This document shows, piece after piece, positions 18,360-26,463 of a stretch of DNA of 64,000 nt. Under the pieces are notes generated by a model. The model saw nothing but the letters and a program-made list of their open reading frames with translations. It was not told the origin of the DNA and did no database searches. The stretch is taken from positions 62,001-126,000 of the forward strand of contig NZ_CANLNS010000001.1 of the NCBI RefSeq assembly GCF_947492715.1. The letters are read 5' to 3'. The translations under genes and the position numbers were made by a program. This DNA comes from an uncultured Psychroserpens sp. GTDB taxonomy: Bacteria; Bacteroidota; Bacteroidia; Flavobacteriales; Flavobacteriaceae. How positions within the stretch are numbered: position 1 is the first letter of the stretch; every line of letters begins with the position of its first letter.

Positions 18360-20897
18360 TTATAATAATCCAAATTGTTCAAAATGATGATTTAAGTGCT
18401 TTCGCTCCATTAAATACCATTCATATCTATTTAATTCTCCAAAAACCATATTGCTTAATGTTGCTTCTGGGTTTTCTTTAAAATAATTTAAATAAGCTGC
18501 TCTCTGAGTTTTAAATGTCTCAATTGCAATCGCCAGATTTTCATGTTTCAAATCATCTAACGTATCCTTTTCTAGTAATGGGAAATTTGAATTCTTCGGA
18601 AATTTCCTGTAATTATATAAACTGTTCTTTACCTTCTCAAGAATTTTTTCAGGAGTGGCGACTTCAAAATCTTGAATCTCTCCCGCAGCAATTTTATATG
18701 TATACTCTAGATGTTCAATCATATGTTGAGGCGTCATAATTCCCCACTGAGGTTTCGTGTCTTCATTAAGTTTACTTAAACACTCCTCTATTTTAGCGTC
18801 TGTCATTTCAACGAAGACCTCTTGTTTCTTCTGCACCATTGTTAAAATGGTCGCAACCGCCACTAAAGGACTATCTTTATCGTTTTTTTGACTTTCAGGT
18901 CTATCTTCAAAATTGGCATCGAACACTTCTACATGCCACTTTACAATACCACTTGGATGTTCAGCTGAAGCGACATCTCGATCTACTTTTTCCTTACAAG
19001 TTAATCGCACATAGATTGTATCGTTGTGATATAATGGTCGTAAAAACCGAATACTATCTAAACCGTAGTTTGCAGCTACTGGGCCTTTATTTGGATATAC
19101 AAACAATCCTGCTGCCGCCGAAATAATGAAATAACCATGAGCTGTTCTTTTCTCAAAAATACTTCCGTCTAAGGACGTGATATCTGTATGAGCATAAAAA
19201 TGATCCCAAGTAAGGTTGGCAAAATTGATTATGTCGGTATCTGTAAATGTTCGTTTATGCGTTTTGAGCGAAATGCCTGGTTGAATATCTTCCCAATGGT
19301 ATTTAAATGGATGCTGTTCCGCTTCCTTATACTTTGCATTTTGTTGGTAAATGCCTGTAATTTCAGTAATTGTTGTTGGTGAGCCTTGAATTGCTGTACG
19401 TTGCAAGTAATGCTTGATCCCTCGCATTCCTCCCATTTCTTCACCACCTCCTGCACGTCCTGGTCCTCCATGAACTAAGTATGGTAAAGGTGAGCCGTGA
19501 CCTGTACTTTCTTTCGCACTCTCGCGATTTAAAACCAAGATTCTTCCGTGGTGACTGGCAGCATTAACTACGTAATCTTTAGCAATTTTATCGTCATTAG
19601 TTGCTATAGAAGATACTAAAGACCCTTTACCCATCTGGGCTAATGTAACAGCCTCATCTAAGTTCTTATAAGGCATAATAGTACTTACGGGTCCGAAAGC
19701 CTCACGTTCATGAATCACTGTATTTTGAAAAGGATGGTCTGCTCTCAATAAAATTGGGCTGATAAATGCACCCTTTTGTGCATCTGCTCCTATAGTTTCA
19801 ATTTTATCTAAATCACCATATACAATTTGAGCTTCTTTCGCCAAGTCGTTTACAGAATCCCTAACGGCCTTAACTTGCTGGCGACTTACTAGAGCCCCCA
19901 TTCTTACCTCTTTTAATCTTGGGTCTCCAATAGTCACCTTATCTAATGCTTTTCCTAATGAAATCTGTACATCTTCAACTAAATTTTCAGGAACTATGAT
20001 ACGCCTAATTGCTGTACACTTTTGACCAGCTTTTACTGTCATTTCTTTACGAACCTCCTTAATAAATAAATCAAATTCTGGCGTTCCTGGCACGGCATCT
20101 TCACCTAAAATAGAAGCGTTCAATGAATCGGCTTCCATTGTAAATGGCACAGATTCCTGTATGAGCCTAGGATGTGCTTTAAGCAAGCGTCCGGTAGCCG
20201 CCGAACCTGTAAATGTGACAACATCTTGTGACTCAACAGTATCTAAAATAGTTCTTACTGTACCATTAATAATTTGAAGTGCCCCTTCTGGTAAGATCCC
20301 TGAATTTATGATGTCTCTGGCAACGGCTTCGGCTAGATAAGATGACGAAGGTGCGGGTAATACGACAGCCGGAACACCAGCCATCCAGTTTACTGCACAT
20401 TTCTCTAGCATACCCCAAACAGGGAAATTAAATGCATTAATATGTACAGCGACACCTTTTTTAGGCACCATAATATGATGAGCCATAAAACGCCCTCCTC
20501 GAGACAAGTCGATAGGATCTCCTTCAACGTGGTAAGGTTGATTTGGAAACAATTTTCGGAGAGAGGCATTAGCAAAAAGATTACCAAAACCTCCTTCTAT
20601 ATCAATCCAACTGTCTACTTTGGTAGCTCCTGTACGGTAACTCAATTCATAGAATGCATCCTTTCTTTTTGTAAGATACAATGCTAATTTCTTAAGCATG
20701 TTACCACGCTCTTGAAATGTCATTTTTCGAAGTTGCTCACCTCCTTTGGTTCGTCCGTAGTTTAGTATTTCTGGAATATCTAACCCTTCAACTGCAACAC
20801 TTGTAAATGCTTCGCCGGTTATAGCGTCATAAATTGGTGCGCCTTCTTCTTTTCCTGTTGTCCAATGACCTTGAACGTAATGTTGTATTTTATCCAT
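18360..20897 (-). CDS. paaZ: PaaZ oxepin-CoA ring-cleavage enzyme with extra DinB-like C-terminal domain
   Basis: It encodes 845 residues, against ~680 for the usual PaaZ. The aldehyde dehydrogenase domain (about 1-515) has the catalytic Glu255 (MEADSLN) and Cys294 (GQKCTAIRR). The MaoC-like hydratase domain (about 535-690) has Asp566 and His571 in LTWDHFYAHTD. Together they hydrolyse oxepin-CoA and oxidise the resulting aldehyde to 3-oxo-5,6-dehydrosuberyl-CoA. A further ~150 residues (695-845) form a helical domain with IMTPQHMIEHLEYTY and ERKHLNHHFEQFG, the histidine placement of DinB/DUF1569 proteins. The reading frame is continuous, so this is a real three-domain fusion. It lies 9 bp after the SDR gene. 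Confidence 0.93.
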   Translation of the reverse strand: MDKIQHYVQGHWTTGKEEGAPIYDAITGEAFTSVAVEGLDIPEILNYGRTKGGEQLRKMTFQERGNMLKKLALYLTKRKDAFYELSYRTGATKVDSWIDIEGGFGNLFANASLRKLFPNQPYHVEGDPIDLSRGGRFMAHHIMVPKKGVAVHINAFNFPVWGMLEKCAVNWMAGVPAVVLPAPSSSYLAEAVARDIINSGILPEGALQIINGTVRTILDTVESQDVVTFTGSAATGRLLKAHPRLIQESVPFTMEADSLNASILGEDAVPGTPEFDLFIKEVRKEMTVKAGQKCTAIRRIIVPENLVEDVQISLGKALDKVTIGDPRLKEVRMGALVSRQQVKAVRDSVNDLAKEAQIVYGDLDKIETIGADAQKGAFISPILLRADHPFQNTVIHEREAFGPVSTIMPYKNLDEAVTLAQMGKGSLVSSIATNDDKIAKDYVVNAASHHGRILVLNRESAKESTGHGSPLPYLVHGGPGRAGGGEEMGGMRGIKHYLQRTAIQGSPTTITEITGIYQQNAKYKEAEQHPFKYHWEDIQPGISLKTHKRTFTDTDIINFANLTWDHFYAHTDITSLDGSIFEKRTAHGYFIISAAAGLFVYPNKGPVAANYGLDSIRFLRPLYHNDTIYVRLTCKEKVDRDVASAEHPSGIVKWHVEVFDANFEDRPESQKNDKDSPLVAVATILTMVQKKQEVFVEMTDAKIEECLSKLNEDTKPQWGIMTPQHMIEHLEYTYKIAAGEIQDFEVATPEKILEKVKNSLYNYRKFPKNSNFPLLEKDTLDDLKHENLAIAIETFKTQRAAYLNYFKENPEATLSNMVFGELNRYEWYLMERKHLNHHFEQFGLL

Positions 20898-20906
20898 AAT
20901 AACTCC

Positions 20907-21509
20907 TTATGCCATTATTCTTAATATTCTTCCTGTAATTTTTCCTTCTATAGATTTTACGTAACCGTCTACAATTTTATGCATTGGTACTGGTGTATTT
21001 CCTGGAAAATAGTCTTTGTATTTCTCGAATGAATCTTCTACCAAATCTGAGCACACAACGTTGATTCGTTTTCCATCTTCTAACTCTAAAGCCACAGCCT
21101 TAGCAAAGCTATTGATAGCGCCATTTACCATAGCTGCACTTGTTGTCATATCTACAGGGTCATCTGCTAAGATTCCGGTAGATAATGTTATAGATCCTCC
21201 TGGGTTTAAGTAATTTTTACCAATTCTTACCGTATTAACCTGTCCCATCATTTTACTTTTTATACCAATATAAAAATCATCTTCGGAAAGCTTATTCAAC
21301 TTGTCCCATTTCGCATCTCCAGCAATAGCTACAATAGCATCTAGTTTCCCCACAGATTCAAACATCGTCTGTATTGATGATGAATCTGAAAAATCGACAG
21401 TGACGTTTCCAGAATGTCGACCAGCAATGAGTACTTCATGCTTTTGAGCTAAGCGTTCACTTACCTTTTTACCTATTGTTCCGTTGCCTCCTATGATTAA
21501 TATTTTCAT
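20907..21509 (-). CDS. Atypical short-chain dehydrogenase-like protein
   Basis: It encodes 200 residues. The N-terminal Rossmann motif GGNGTIGKKVSE binds a dinucleotide, with AGRHSG after beta2 suggesting NADP preference. Where classical SDRs have the YxxxK catalytic pair this protein reads TTSAAMVNGAINSFAKA, so tyrosine and lysine are missing, as in the atypical small SDR group with A.N.A in this helix. The reaction is unknown. It sits between paaJ and paaZ and may act on a pathway side product. Confidence 0.85.
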   Translation of the reverse strand: MKILIIGGNGTIGKKVSERLAQKHEVLIAGRHSGNVTVDFSDSSSIQTMFESVGKLDAIVAIAGDAKWDKLNKLSEDDFYIGIKSKMMGQVNTVRIGKNYLNPGGSITLSTGILADDPVDMTTSAAMVNGAINSFAKAVALELEDGKRINVVCSDLVEDSFEKYKDYFPGNTPVPMHKIVDGYVKSIEGKITGRILRIMA

Positions 21510-21532
21510 TATCTCTTATTTTAGTCCCAACT

Positions 21533-21607
21533 GCGTTAGCGGTTGAACGGTTTGTTTGAGCTCCTCAAAGAGAGCGAGTAGTGAAAACGCGACCCTTGTG
21601 GTAACGC
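21533..21607. repeat. Intercistronic dispersed repeat with GCGTTA...TAACGC ends (copy 1)
   Basis: This 75-bp element begins GCGTTA and ends TAACGC, an inverted terminal hexamer. It shares internal phrases (ggttga..ggtttgtttgagctc; cgaccctt-g-ggtaacgc) with the element at 25821-25903. It lies between the paaJ stop and the SDR gene on the cluster's single strand. The layout recalls REP-type mobile or mRNA-stabilising elements. Confidence 0.6.
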
Positions 21608-21623
21608 CCAAATTACCCCAACA

Positions 21624-22832
21624 TCAAACACGTTCTATTATAGCAGCATAACCTTGACCAACACCAATACACATTGTAACTAGAGCGTACTTTTTTTGCT
21701 GCTCATGTAACTCTAAAGCTGCCGAATAAGCGATTCTTGCTCCTGTAACTCCAAGAGGGTGACCAATAGCAATTGACCCTCCATTTGGGTTTAATCTTGG
21801 ATCGTCATCTGCCAATCCCCATGCTCTCGTACATGCAAGCGCTTGCGCTGCAAAGGCTTCATTTAGCTCTATAATATCTATATCGTCCATAGTTAATCCT
21901 GCTTTTTCCAAAGCCTTATTAGACGCTTGTACTGGACCAATTCCCATAATTCTAGGTTCTACACCAACCACTGCAGAACTTACAATTCTTGCCAGAGGCT
22001 TTAGGTTATATGTTTTAACAGCATCCTCTGATGCAATTATTGTTGCTGCAGCACCATCGTTTAAACCTGAGGAATTCCCAGCAGTAACGCTTCCTCCTTC
22101 TTTTTTAAAAGCGGCTCGTAATTTTCCAAGCACTTCAAGTGAGGTCGTTGGTTTTACAAATTCATCTTTGGAAAATTGAATAGGATCTTTTTTTCGTTGC
22201 GGAATTTCTACAGTTACGATTTCTTTTGCCAAACGTCCATTTTCTTGGGCTTTTGCTGCCTTCATTTGACTCCAGTATGCAAATTTATCTTGATCCTCTC
22301 TTGAAATATTATATTTTTCAACGAGGTTTTCGGCTGTATTCCCCATACCATCGGTTCCATATAACTTATGCATTTTTGGATTTATAAAACGCCATCCAAA
22401 CGTAGAATCGTACATTTTAGAATCACCTCCAAAACCTGTAGATGGTTTGGCAATAACGTATGGTCCTCGTGTCATATTTTCAACACCTCCAGAAATAAAA
22501 AGGTCTCCATCTCCTGCTTTTATAGCGCGATTGGCATGTATGATAGCTGATAAACCAGAGCTACATAATCTATTTACGGTTTCTCCAGGAACTGTAAACG
22601 GTAATCCAGCCAATAATGATGACATCCTTGCCACATTACGATTATCTTCTCCAGCCTGATTTGCACATCCCATTATAACATCGTCATAAGCCTCTTTAGG
22701 AATGTTTGGGTTACGTTTAACAACTTCTGAGATGACTAAGGCTCCCAAATCGTCTGTGCGTACAGCAGATAATGTGCCTTTATAGTTTCCAATTGGTGTT
22801 CTTACACCATCGATGATATATGCGTCTTTCAT
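21624..22832 (-). CDS. paaJ: 3-oxoadipyl-CoA/3-oxo-5,6-dehydrosuberyl-CoA thiolase
   Basis: It encodes 402 residues of a degradative thiolase: acyl-accepting Cys90 in NRLCSSGLSA, GGVENMTRGPY, the NEAFAAQA histidine-region loop, GGSIAIGHPLGVTGAR with the catalytic histidine, and the second cysteine in MCIGVGQGYA. In the pathway PaaJ cleaves both 3-oxo-5,6-dehydrosuberyl-CoA and 3-oxoadipyl-CoA to acetyl-CoA and shorter CoA esters. Full length, with start MKDAYIIDGVRTPIG typical of the family. It is 6 bp downstream of a small exported protein gene. Confidence 0.94.
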   Translation of the reverse strand: MKDAYIIDGVRTPIGNYKGTLSAVRTDDLGALVISEVVKRNPNIPKEAYDDVIMGCANQAGEDNRNVARMSSLLAGLPFTVPGETVNRLCSSGLSAIIHANRAIKAGDGDLFISGGVENMTRGPYVIAKPSTGFGGDSKMYDSTFGWRFINPKMHKLYGTDGMGNTAENLVEKYNISREDQDKFAYWSQMKAAKAQENGRLAKEIVTVEIPQRKKDPIQFSKDEFVKPTTSLEVLGKLRAAFKKEGGSVTAGNSSGLNDGAAATIIASEDAVKTYNLKPLARIVSSAVVGVEPRIMGIGPVQASNKALEKAGLTMDDIDIIELNEAFAAQALACTRAWGLADDDPRLNPNGGSIAIGHPLGVTGARIAYSAALELHEQQKKYALVTMCIGVGQGYAAIIERV

Positions 22833-22838
22833 ATAATT

Positions 22839-23360
22839 TTATTCTTTTTCAACAAGTTTAGCTGATTTCGCAGCTTTTTCTGCGTATTTTTTATAGTCTT
22901 CATCCTTTTCCGCCTCATAAAAGGCAGTTACCATTATGGTGGCATCTTTGGCATGCTCTTTAGCGAAGATGAACATATAATAGGTTTGCCCATCTCTATC
23001 CATTGATTGTTTTAAAAAGAGAATGCGATTACCATCTGTTTTAAGCGCTCCTTTGCTGAGTGTTTTTATACCTTCTTTAGATTGTTCGTTTTCTAAATCT
23101 TTTTCTAAATTTTCAAAAGAAGAGGGTACAAGCATTGCTAGTATACCTGATTTCTGATCTTCTGAAAAATGAGTATTCCCTTGAGTGATTGGAAATATAC
23201 TTTTATCAATATCCATCTCTATGACAGAGCTAAACATTGAATTTATAGTTTCTTTAATCTCAATTTCTTCTTCAATAACATCATCTTCTTGAGCGAATCC
23301 GATGCTTGTAAATAACATTGCAATAATTACAATGAGGTACTTTTTGTTTAATTTAATCAT
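22839..23360 (-). CDS. Small exported protein of unknown function in the paa cluster
   Basis: It encodes 173 residues from the ATG at 23360, which overlaps the paaI stop by 8 bases (ATGATTAA) and gives a signal peptide MIKLNKKYLIVIIAMLFTSIGFAQ. A longer frame exists upstream but would bury the signal peptide. The mature part is acidic at first and ends in a helical, lysine-rich tail; the middle (ILAMLVPSSFENLE, FLKQSMDRDGQTYYMF) is mixed alpha/beta. No recognised family. It is translationally coupled to paaI and 6 bp from paaJ. Confidence 0.75.
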   Translation of the reverse strand: MIKLNKKYLIVIIAMLFTSIGFAQEDDVIEEEIEIKETINSMFSSVIEMDIDKSIFPITQGNTHFSEDQKSGILAMLVPSSFENLEKDLENEQSKEGIKTLSKGALKTDGNRILFLKQSMDRDGQTYYMFIFAKEHAKDATIMVTAFYEAEKDEDYKKYAEKAAKSAKLVEKE

Positions 23361-23763
23361 GTGTCCAATCTTTTTGAGTTCTATATACAACGCCTTTAAA
23401 CAAGGCTACTAATTCGTTTTCGCGTTTTACTTCAATGATATTAAAGCCTAGTTTATTATTTACTTTTTCAATCACAGATTCTGCGATTAAATAATCACCT
23501 TCATCTAAGGCTTCGATGTGATTAATACTAGTTTCAATAGATACAGCATATTTCCCATGGGTATTGGCGGCAAAACCAAATGCGGTATCAGCCAAAGAAT
23601 AACTAATACCTCCATGTGCCTTATTCATACTATTGAGCATGTCTTTACGAATGGTCATTGCAACTTTGCATCGGCCAATTTCGCATTCTAAAATCTCAAT
23701 ACCTAACCATTGGCTGTAGGCATCTTGACTTAGCATTTTATGTGGAATATCTTCTCCCTTCAT
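23353..23763 (-). CDS. paaI: PaaI thioesterase
   Basis: It encodes 136 residues of the hotdog fold: LGIEILECEIGRCKVAM, NSMNKAHGGISYSLADTAFGFAANTHG with the HGG motif and catalytic Asp, and a C-terminal strand ELVALFKGVVYR. PaaI hydrolyses phenylacetyl-CoA and ring-hydroxylated CoA esters, rescuing CoA if the pathway stalls. It overlaps the following exported-protein gene by 8 bp. Confidence 0.92.
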   Translation of the reverse strand: MKGEDIPHKMLSQDAYSQWLGIEILECEIGRCKVAMTIRKDMLNSMNKAHGGISYSLADTAFGFAANTHGKYAVSIETSINHIEALDEGDYLIAESVIEKVNNKLGFNIIEVKRENELVALFKGVVYRTQKDWTHD

Positions 23764-23812
23764 AATTTAATATTTAACTGCTTCGAGATATTTTAATAGA
23801 AAATTATATCAA

Positions 23813-23855
23813 GAAGTCTCACTTGTTCTCGATACACTTCGCACTCGAACTGACG
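23813..23855. repeat. Short dispersed-type hairpin repeat between paaH and paaI
   Basis: The stretch TTCTCGATACACTTCGCACT plus CGAACTGACG forms an imperfect hairpin (GTTCTCGA against TCGAAC). I recall this phrase as a common dispersed repeat in flavobacterial genomes. It runs up to the stop codon of paaH. Confidence 0.45.
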
Positions 23856-25010
23856 CTAAAAAAATGTTTTATGTTCTCTCTTCATCTTTCTCAACAATGG
23901 GCTGCATCTATATCTATCTTCATGATACTCATTATATAGGGCATCTAATCTCGACACGCACCAATTGATTCCTTTGTCATCTGCCCATCCCAATAAACCT
24001 TTAGGATAATTAACACCTTTAGTCATGGCGTTATCTATGTCTTCCGCTGACGCAATGTTTAAAAACAAGGCATCTGCTGCTTCATTGATAAGCATAACCA
24101 ATACACGATCAAATATTTGTTGTCCTAGAACCTTATCTTCTAATGGCGCTGGTTTAGTAGCGCCTTCGGCATAGTCATAGTAACCTTTTCCAGATTTACG
24201 TCCTAAATATCCAGCTTCGGCAAAACGTTTCTGAGTAAATGCCGGCTTGTATCTAGGGTCGAAATAAAATGCGGTAAATACGGTTTCGGTAACTGTGTAA
24301 TTTACATCATTACCAATAAAATCCATTAATTCAAATGGCCCCATTCTAAAACCGCCAATTGTTTTTAAGGACCAATCGATGGTTGCAAAATCGGCAATTC
24401 CTTCTTCATAAATTCTCAAAGATTCACCATAAAATGGTCTTGCCACTCTATTGACTATAAATCCTGGGGTATCTTTGGCCACAGCAACTACTTTTTTCCA
24501 ATCGGAAATAGTTTTCACTGAAATATCCAGAACATTCTTTGCTGTTTGGATTGCAGGAATCACTTCTACCAATTTCATTAAAGGTGCTGGGTTAAAGAAA
24601 TGAATACCTATACAACGTTCTGGCTTTTGTAATGATGCTGCAATAGATGCAATAGACAAACTTGACGTATTTGATGCAATAATACAATCATCTGCCACAT
24701 AGGTTTCTAACTCTGAAAACACTTTCTTTTTAATCTCAAGGTTTTCGATAATTGCTTCGATGGTCAAGTTTGAATCACTTAAATCTTTTAAACGATCCAC
24801 ATAAGCGATGTTATTTTGAATTCTCTCTTTTCCGAGGGTATCGATTCGTCCTTTTTCTATAAGACGATTTAATATTTTTTCTAAAGCAGCCTTGGCTTTA
24901 TCTAAAGCATTTTGATTAGTATCGTACAATTTCACCTTACAACCAGCAGTAGCAGCTACTTGAGCAATGCCACTTCCCATGGTTCCTGAACCTATAATAC
25001 CTACGTTCAT
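23856..25010 (-). CDS. paaH: 3-hydroxyadipyl-CoA dehydrogenase
   Basis: It encodes 384 residues. The NAD-binding Rossmann domain starts at once (MNVGIIGSGTMGSGIAQVAA) and includes the ASNTSSLSI and GIHFFNPAP.MKLVEV signatures with the catalytic histidine; VNRVARPFYGESLRI begins the C-terminal dimerisation domain, and a second copy of that helical domain fills about 290-384. In phenylacetate breakdown it oxidises 3-hydroxyadipyl-CoA to 3-oxoadipyl-CoA. It lies 2 bp downstream of paaG, so the two are coupled. Confidence 0.94.
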   Translation of the reverse strand: MNVGIIGSGTMGSGIAQVAATAGCKVKLYDTNQNALDKAKAALEKILNRLIEKGRIDTLGKERIQNNIAYVDRLKDLSDSNLTIEAIIENLEIKKKVFSELETYVADDCIIASNTSSLSIASIAASLQKPERCIGIHFFNPAPLMKLVEVIPAIQTAKNVLDISVKTISDWKKVVAVAKDTPGFIVNRVARPFYGESLRIYEEGIADFATIDWSLKTIGGFRMGPFELMDFIGNDVNYTVTETVFTAFYFDPRYKPAFTQKRFAEAGYLGRKSGKGYYDYAEGATKPAPLEDKVLGQQIFDRVLVMLINEAADALFLNIASAEDIDNAMTKGVNYPKGLLGWADDKGINWCVSRLDALYNEYHEDRYRCSPLLRKMKREHKTFF

Positions 25011-25012
25011 AT

Positions 25013-25798
25013 TTATCTCCCTTTAAATTCTGGTTTTCTTTTTTCTATAAATGCCGCAACTCCTTCGGCATAATCGTCACTCTGCGCTGCTTCTATTTGT
25101 AATTTAGACTCGAGTGCCAATTGATCTTTTAAGCTATTATTCATGGATTGATTAAATAACTCCTTTATTAATCCTAAAGCCTTTGTAGGCATGTGTGCTA
25201 ACTTGTAGGCTAATTTGTTTACTTCATCTTCAAAACTATCTAGAGGCATAACTTTATAAATCATTCCTAAACGTTCTGCTTCTTCGGCAGTAACTTTATC
25301 TCCAAGCATTGCCAAAGCTGATGCCTTTTGAAAACCTATTAATCTCGGTAAAAAGAAGGTTCCAGCGCTGTCAGGAACTAACCCTATTAAGCTAAATGCC
25401 TGAATAAAGCTAACTTTTTCATGTGCCACTACAATATCACAGGCTAAAGCAATATTAGCTCCTGCCCCAGCAGCTACACCATTTACGGCAGCAACAATAG
25501 GTTTCTTAATGGCGCGGATTCTAGTAATTATTGGGTTATAATGTTCTTCTAGAATTTTCTTAAATCCTGGGTTTAATTCTGGATCTGTGACTTCTTTCAA
25601 ATCTTGACCTGCACAAAATGCTTTACCGTTTCCTGTAAGCACCATGGCCCTGACCTCATCATTAGATTCACAATCATCCATTATAGATTGAAGATTTAAT
25701 GCCATTTCACGATTGAAACTATTAAATACTTCAGGTCTATTGAGCGTTATATACGCGACCTTGTTTTCAATTCTTAATTGTATTGAATTATTGCTCAT
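25013..25798 (-). CDS. paaG: Ring-1,2-epoxyphenylacetyl-CoA isomerase
   Basis: It encodes 261 residues of crotonase fold. FCAGQDLKEV (61-70) and NGVAAGAGANIALACD (106-121) form the oxyanion hole; GLVPDSAGTFFLPRLIG (139-155) holds Asp143, matching the catalytic aspartate of PaaG. It converts the ring epoxide to oxepin-CoA. Context (between paaD and paaH) and the PDSAG motif set it apart from the other crotonase at 17604-18356. Confidence 0.93.
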   Translation of the reverse strand: MSNNSIQLRIENKVAYITLNRPEVFNSFNREMALNLQSIMDDCESNDEVRAMVLTGNGKAFCAGQDLKEVTDPELNPGFKKILEEHYNPIITRIRAIKKPIVAAVNGVAAGAGANIALACDIVVAHEKVSFIQAFSLIGLVPDSAGTFFLPRLIGFQKASALAMLGDKVTAEEAERLGMIYKVMPLDSFEDEVNKLAYKLAHMPTKALGLIKELFNQSMNNSLKDQLALESKLQIEAAQSDDYAEGVAAFIEKRKPEFKGR

Positions 25799-25820
25799 AC
25801 CTATTATTTTATCTCAATTT

Positions 25821-25903
25821 GCGTTAAGGATGGAGGCTTTGTTGGAGCTCTCCCGATAATTATCGGGAAGCGACTGCCGAGAGCCTGACCCTTTGGGTAA
25901 CGC
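25821..25903. repeat. Intercistronic dispersed repeat with GCGTTA...TAACGC ends (copy 2)
   Basis: This 83-bp element has the same terminal hexamers and flanking phrases as the one at 21533-21607. Its centre carries a perfect 18-bp palindrome TCCCGATAATTATCGGGA at 25851-25868. It fills most of the gap between paaD and paaG. Confidence 0.6.
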
Positions 25904-25908
25904 TATAT

Positions 25909-26409
25909 TTATTTTAAACATTTAAAATAGTCGAATGGTTCTTGACAGTCATCACATTGAAATTGTGCCTTACATGCGGTTGAACCAAATTGACTTACCA
26001 ATCGTGTGTTTTGTGAACCACAATTGGTGCATTTAACCATTCGTTTTCCATGGAGCAACACATCTTTATCTGCTTGAGCTTCTAAAGGAGCGGCAATTCC
26101 ATATTTTTCTAGTGCTTGCCTACCTCTTGGAGTAATCCAATCTGTAGTCCACGCTGGGTACAAAATCAACTCAACTTGAGATTTGTAACCTGCATCTAGT
26201 AATGCTTTTTTGATGTCATCACCAATAACATCCATTGCTGGACAACCACTATAAGTTGGTGTAATTTCGACCTGTACAACACCATCTGAGATGATTGCAG
26301 AGCGAACGACACCCATATCCATAATAGACAATACAGGGATTTCTGGATCAGACACCTGTTCTAATATTGCGATTAACTTTTTGTCTATATTTTGCTCTGT
26401 GGTTGTCAT
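25909..26409 (-). CDS. paaD: Phenylacetyl-CoA epoxidase subunit PaaD
   Basis: It encodes 166 residues from the ATG at 26409 (MTTTEQN); a TTG 27 bases upstream is less likely. The N-terminal MIP18/DUF59 domain has VSDPEIPVLSIMDMGVV and TYSGCPAMDVI; the C-terminal zinc ribbon has CTNC and CDDC pairs. PaaD is thought to help mature the iron centres of the epoxidase. It is the last of the paaABCD genes, 54 bp after paaC. Confidence 0.93.
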   Translation of the reverse strand: MTTTEQNIDKKLIAILEQVSDPEIPVLSIMDMGVVRSAIISDGVVQVEITPTYSGCPAMDVIGDDIKKALLDAGYKSQVELILYPAWTTDWITPRGRQALEKYGIAAPLEAQADKDVLLHGKRMVKCTNCGSQNTRLVSQFGSTACKAQFQCDDCQEPFDYFKCLK

Positions 26410-26463
26410 AATTATTTTGATGATATTCCGCAACAAACCGTGGAATTGTCAATCAAAGGTGTA

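Noticed and set aside
19229-19471. Second minus-strand frame inside paaZ, as a possible frameshifted domain
   Set aside because: The paaZ frame is intact across this stretch with conserved ALDH sequence.
26410-26436. N-terminal extension of PaaD from a TTG
   Set aside because: The extra nine residues are not PaaD-like and an ATG with the usual start follows.
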